From JBMSHD01 sp049416425 (GTDB lineage Bacteria; Pseudomonadota; Gammaproteobacteria; Francisellales; Francisellaceae), in NCBI GenBank assembly GCA_049416425.1, contig JBMSHD010000090.1, positions 1 through 9,096 on the forward strand: DNA of 9,096 nt. Reading direction: 5' to 3'. The number at the start of each line of letters is the position of its first letter. Within the stretch, counting starts at the first letter, position 1. The notes under the pieces were generated by a model that searched no databases, was not told where the DNA came from, and worked only from the letters and a program-made list of their open reading frames with translations. Below are positions 6,510-9,096 of the stretch, piece by piece. A program made the translations under genes and the position numbers.

Positions 6510-8588
6510 TTATGAAATGGTCGCAAGCTTTGAGATATCAGCCACTTTGGCAAATAACACCTTACTGTGTTGAAGCAAAGCCAGACGATTGAGACGAACT
6601 TTTTCATTTTCTGCCATCACCATTACCGCATCAAAAAAATTGGAAATGGCCTCATCCAGAGAGCTTAAGGCGACTAAGGCTTCATTATAGTGACAATCAT
6701 CCACGAGTTGTACCACCTCTTTATCAATCTGTTGCAGCTTCTCATATAGTTGCCTTTCGTCATCTTGCTCAAAGAGCAGAGGATCGATAACGTTAAAATT
6801 ATCGGTCGCATTTTTAGTCAGAATATTGATCACCCGCTTGTTGCTCTCGACAAGTCGTTGACTCACCGGCAGTTTGATAAAGGCTAAAACGGCTGTAATT
6901 CTTTGGTCAAAATCGGCTACACTGGCATGTTCAACGGCCAATACCGACTCAAACACCTCGTTGCTTAAACCTTCTTCTTTATATAGCCCACGCAATCGAT
7001 CGATGAAAAAAGCCTTTAATTCTGATTTGGTATCATCAGCCAATGACTGGTCATAGCCCTCGATTGCCGCATCGATCAGATGAGTCAGTGAAACATTAAG
7101 CGCTTTTTCTTTTAAAATTCTCAACACACCGATGGCGGCTCGTCGAAGCGCAAAAGGATCTCTATCTCCTGTTGGTTTTTGGGAAATACCGAAAATACCG
7201 ACTAAAAGATCCATCTTATCCGCCAATGATACAGCTTGTGATACGCCGTTATCCGGCAGTCTGTCGCCGGAGAATTTTGGCCAGTATTGCTGCTCAATCG
7301 CCGTGGCAATTTCTTTTGCTTCATGATGAACACGAGCATAATATTTACCTATAATGCCCTGAAGATCAGCGAATTCAAACACCATATCACTCATTAAATC
7401 GGCCTTGGCCAAGAGTCCAGCTCTGAAGCTCATCTCAAGATCAGCACCGATATGATCGGCAATTTTCCGCGACAATGAAGCAATTCGCCTGGCTCGCTGC
7501 CCCATTGTACCCAGCTTTTTCTGAAAGGTAACCTGATCCAGACGTGGCAGATAAGCTTCCAGTGGTTTTTTGATATCCTGGTCGTAGAAAAAGGCGGCAT
7601 CGGACAATCTTGCTGTCATCACCTTCTGGTTACCACTGATCACCGTCTGAGGGCGAACACTGTCGATATTACAGATGGTGATGAATTGATTGATTAATTT
7701 TCCAGCTTGATCTTTCAAGGCAAAGCATTTCTGATGTTCCTGCATCGATGAGATCAAGGCCTCTGGCGGCACACGCAAAAAGCGTTCATCAAATTGACAG
7801 CAAAGGGCATAAGGCCACTCAACAATCGCGGTGACCTCCTCGATCAGTGCATCATCTAAAACCGCATTGGCGCCCTTATTTTCGGCAAGCTTTTTTATTT
7901 CATCGACGATCAGCGTTTTACGTGCCTGCCAATCTACCAGCACGTGCCCCTTATCTCTTAGCAGATGAACATAATCTCTGGCGTTTTCAATCTCAATCGA
8001 CTCCGGTGCATGATGACGATGTCCAAAGCTGATATTTCCGGTCTTAAGCCCTAAAATCTCGCCGTCTATGACCTCCGTCGATGCCATCAGCACCACCCAG
8101 TGAACGGGTCGTGCAAACTGTATGTCTGAATCTCCCCAGCGCATCATCTTAGGAACCGGCAGCTGCTTTAAGGCCTGATTAATGATCGTCGGTAATAAAT
8201 CCGCACTTTTTTGCCCTGCTTGTTTTAACTGAAAGAAAAGTCGCTGACCTTTATCGGTATCCTGCTTTTCAATCTCATCGATATCAACACCACAAGAACG
8301 AGCGAATCCCAAGGCAGCAGGCGTCGGTTGACCGGCATGATCAAAAGCCTGATCGATAAATGGCCCCCATCTGTCCTGAACGATATCTTTTTGATGATCA
8401 CTGACATCGTTAAGCAGAAAAGCCAGACGTCTGGGTGAGGCGAAATATTGCCCTTGTTTAAAGGCGATACCTGCTTTTTCTAGCGCTGTCTTGACACTGA
8501 CAAGCAGATGTTCTGCCAGCGCTTTTAATGCTTTAGGTGGCAGCTCCTCACTGCCTATTTCAAATAAAATATCGTGTTGGTGTGACAT
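6510..8588 (-). CDS. glyS: Glycyl-tRNA synthetase, beta subunit
   Basis: Beta subunit of the alpha2beta2 bacterial glycyl-tRNA synthetase. It works with the catalytic GlyQ alpha subunit to charge tRNA-Gly and contributes tRNA recognition. The 692 residues match E. coli GlyS (689). Visible landmarks are the N-terminal LFEIGSEELPPKAL (residues 8-21), SPRRLAFLL (51-59), FARPVHWVV (158-166), VPPEALISSMQEHQKCF (273-289), MTARLSDAAFFYDQD (324-338), the HD-like segment KADLMSDMVFEFADLQGIIGKYYA (395-418), GDRDPFALRRAAIGVLRIL (474-492) and a C-terminal DALR-like anticodon-binding region with FFDAVMVMAENEKVRLNRLALL (651-672). The start at 8588 is fixed by the family N-terminus, though no Shine-Dalgarno sequence is evident before it. 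It normally follows glyQ directly; here the upstream neighbour is a tRNA and no glyQ is present in the window. Confidence 0.97.
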   Translation of the reverse strand: MSHQHDILFEIGSEELPPKALKALAEHLLVSVKTALEKAGIAFKQGQYFASPRRLAFLLNDVSDHQKDIVQDRWGPFIDQAFDHAGQPTPAALGFARSCGVDIDEIEKQDTDKGQRLFFQLKQAGQKSADLLPTIINQALKQLPVPKMMRWGDSDIQFARPVHWVVLMASTEVIDGEILGLKTGNISFGHRHHAPESIEIENARDYVHLLRDKGHVLVDWQARKTLIVDEIKKLAENKGANAVLDDALIEEVTAIVEWPYALCCQFDERFLRVPPEALISSMQEHQKCFALKDQAGKLINQFITICNIDSVRPQTVISGNQKVMTARLSDAAFFYDQDIKKPLEAYLPRLDQVTFQKKLGTMGQRARRIASLSRKIADHIGADLEMSFRAGLLAKADLMSDMVFEFADLQGIIGKYYARVHHEAKEIATAIEQQYWPKFSGDRLPDNGVSQAVSLADKMDLLVGIFGISQKPTGDRDPFALRRAAIGVLRILKEKALNVSLTHLIDAAIEGYDQSLADDTKSELKAFFIDRLRGLYKEEGLSNEVFESVLAVEHASVADFDQRITAVLAFIKLPVSQRLVESNKRVINILTKNATDNFNVIDPLLFEQDDERQLYEKLQQIDKEVVQLVDDCHYNEALVALSSLDEAISNFFDAVMVMAENEKVRLNRLALLQHSKVLFAKVADISKLATIS

Positions 8589-8620
8589 AAAATATCGACG
8601 TTGTTTGTTTGACTGTCTCT

Positions 8621-8647
8621 ATTGTAACGATTAATGGCGGCTAACAA
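8621..8647 (-). promoter_or_regulatory. Possible glyS promoter
   Basis: The minus strand shows TACAAT (8621-8626, five of six -10 matches) with TTGTTA (8642-8647) 15 bases upstream, a short spacer. Transcription would start near 8614, about 26 bases before the glyS ATG. A perfect TTGACA also occurs at 8672-8677, but no good -10 box lies at a suitable distance. Some promoter is expected because glyQ is absent upstream; which boxes are used is uncertain. Confidence 0.3.
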
Positions 8648-8760
8648 AAGTGAAAATAAAACGCCCACCGTTGTCAATGAAATTATTCTTGTGGCTAGTC
8701 TGCAAAAATCAGAGATAGACCAAGCGGGTTAAATAGGGGGATAATAAACACTGAAATCGA

Positions 8761-8835
8761 TGGCTGGGCTGCCAGGATTCGAACCTGGGTATGACGGGAT
8801 CAAAACCCGTTGCCTTACCGCTTGGCGACAGCCCA
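8761..8835 (-). tRNA. tRNA-Gln (anticodon UUG)
   Basis: A 75-base tRNA is read on the minus strand. The acceptor stem TGGGCTG pairs with CAGCCCA, followed by G and an encoded CCA end. The D-arm is GCC-AAGCGGTAA-GGC. The anticodon stem-loop is ACGGG-TTTTGAT-CCCGT with anticodon TTG, reading CAA (and CAG by wobble). The T-arm is CCAGG-TTCGAAT-CCTGG. The terminal U1-A72 pair is typical of bacterial tRNA-Gln, as is the close match to the E. coli sequence. It stands alone rather than in a tRNA cluster and precedes glyS on the same strand. Confidence 0.97.
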
Positions 8836-8848
8836 ATTTTTCTGTAAG

Positions 8849-8868
8849 GTGCATCGATATCGTTGCAC
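8849..8868. repeat. 20-base near-perfect palindrome in the tRNA-Gln leader
   Basis: GTGCATCGATATCGTTGCAC is self-complementary except for one mismatched pair (positions 6 and 15). It lies between the predicted transcription start (about 8880) and the tRNA 5' end (8835). In RNA it could fold as a leader hairpin next to the RNase P site; as DNA it is symmetrical enough to be a protein-binding site. No known operator is recognised. Confidence 0.5.
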
Positions 8869-8886
8869 GATTATGAACAGTTGCAG

Positions 8887-8916
8887 ATTGTAATGTTTTC
8901 AAGGCCTCGGTGTCAA
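8887..8916 (-). promoter_or_regulatory. Sigma70-type promoter of tRNA-Gln
   Basis: A perfect -35 box TTGACA (8911-8916) and a -10 box TACAAT (8887-8892, five of six matches) are separated by 18 bases on the minus strand. Transcription would begin near 8880, giving a leader of roughly 45 bases before the tRNA. The sequence just upstream is A/T-rich, as expected for a strong stable-RNA promoter. This is the best promoter match in the window. Confidence 0.7.
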
Positions 8917-9096
8917 TAGATTTTTGTGATTTTTAAATTTTCCTCGCATTTTTTGAGGATGGCATAAACCTTTTGTGATAAGGAACTGAAGTTACCTTAG
9001 TCACTAAATTGTTAAATTTATCCACCAATGATATAGCGACCGGGTAGTGCTCCAAAAGTGTTGCTGAGCATGATCAAACATCCCTCCCAAATTCAT
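8917..9096. other. Right-edge region without a confident gene
   Basis: No recognisable gene is seen. On the minus strand a frame is open from the window edge to a TAG at 9004-9006 (about 30 codons, containing HAQQHFWSTTRSLYHWW). It could be the tail of a gene lying mostly outside the window, but I do not recognise it. A small inverted repeat, TCCTC/GAGGA (9-base loop, 8941-8959), lies between it and the tRNA promoter. It might end transcription of that upstream gene, though it lacks a proper T-run. Confidence 0.3.

Noticed and set aside
8720..8825. Eight-base match between the tRNA D-arm (8818-8825) and 8720-8727 in inverted orientation, considered as an attachment-site remnant
   Set aside because: It is too short, in the wrong part of the tRNA and inverted; integrase sites usually duplicate the 3' half of the tRNA in direct orientation.
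9070..9096. Plus-strand ATG opening a frame at the right edge (MIKHPSQIH)
   Set aside because: It has only nine codons, no ribosome-binding site and no recognisable sequence.

Overview
The window carries a compact, one-directional stretch of a bacterial chromosome. Every supported gene is on the minus strand, so transcription runs from the right end to the left end. The content suggests a gammaproteobacterium: glycyl-tRNA synthetase is the separate beta-subunit type, LeuB has the EPxGGSA version of the C-terminal motif seen in E. coli, and the tRNA-Gln closely resembles the enterobacterial one. From memory, the LeuA variant (FDTTLRDGQQSPGAG, an HTSGGHTNAILNNPL block, and no GNGP motif in the regulatory domain) resembles the form in Legionella and relatives. 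I therefore lean towards Legionellales, but this is an inference and no search was possible.

Layout in order of transcription. (1) 9096-8836: mostly non-coding, with a strong sigma70-type promoter for the tRNA and a 20-base near-palindrome in the tRNA leader. (2) 8835-8761: tRNA-Gln(UUG) with an encoded CCA end. (3) 8588-6510: glyS, full length. No glyQ lies next to it, which is unusual. (4) 6509-6292: a leader region with a candidate promoter and a perfect 12-base palindrome, but no leucine-rich leader peptide. (5) 6291-1498: the leucine operon in the order leuA-leuC-leuD-leuB, tightly packed (a 4-base ATGA overlap for leuC/leuD, 2 bases between leuD and leuB). An 8-codon mini-ORF is coupled to the start of leuC. 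(6) 1436-390: galE, 61 bases after leuB and possibly co-transcribed. (7) 210-25: the first ~54 codons of a POT/PTR-family peptide transporter. Similarity then stops abruptly and a stop codon follows, so this looks like a disrupted gene with its junction near base 48.

How the genes work together: LeuA condenses 2-ketoisovalerate with acetyl-CoA, LeuC+LeuD isomerise the resulting isopropylmalate, and LeuB oxidatively decarboxylates it to the leucine precursor, so leucine synthesis from 2-ketoisovalerate to 2-ketoisocaproate is fully encoded here. GalE supplies UDP-galactose/UDP-glucose for surface polysaccharide or galactose use. GlyS and tRNA-Gln belong to translation.

I found no CRISPR array, intact mobile element, defence system or clearly new multi-gene system. 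The features that deserve a second look are the broken transporter and its junction, the orphan glyS, the mini-ORF before leuC, the palindromes upstream of leuA and of the tRNA, and the diverged LeuA regulatory domain.
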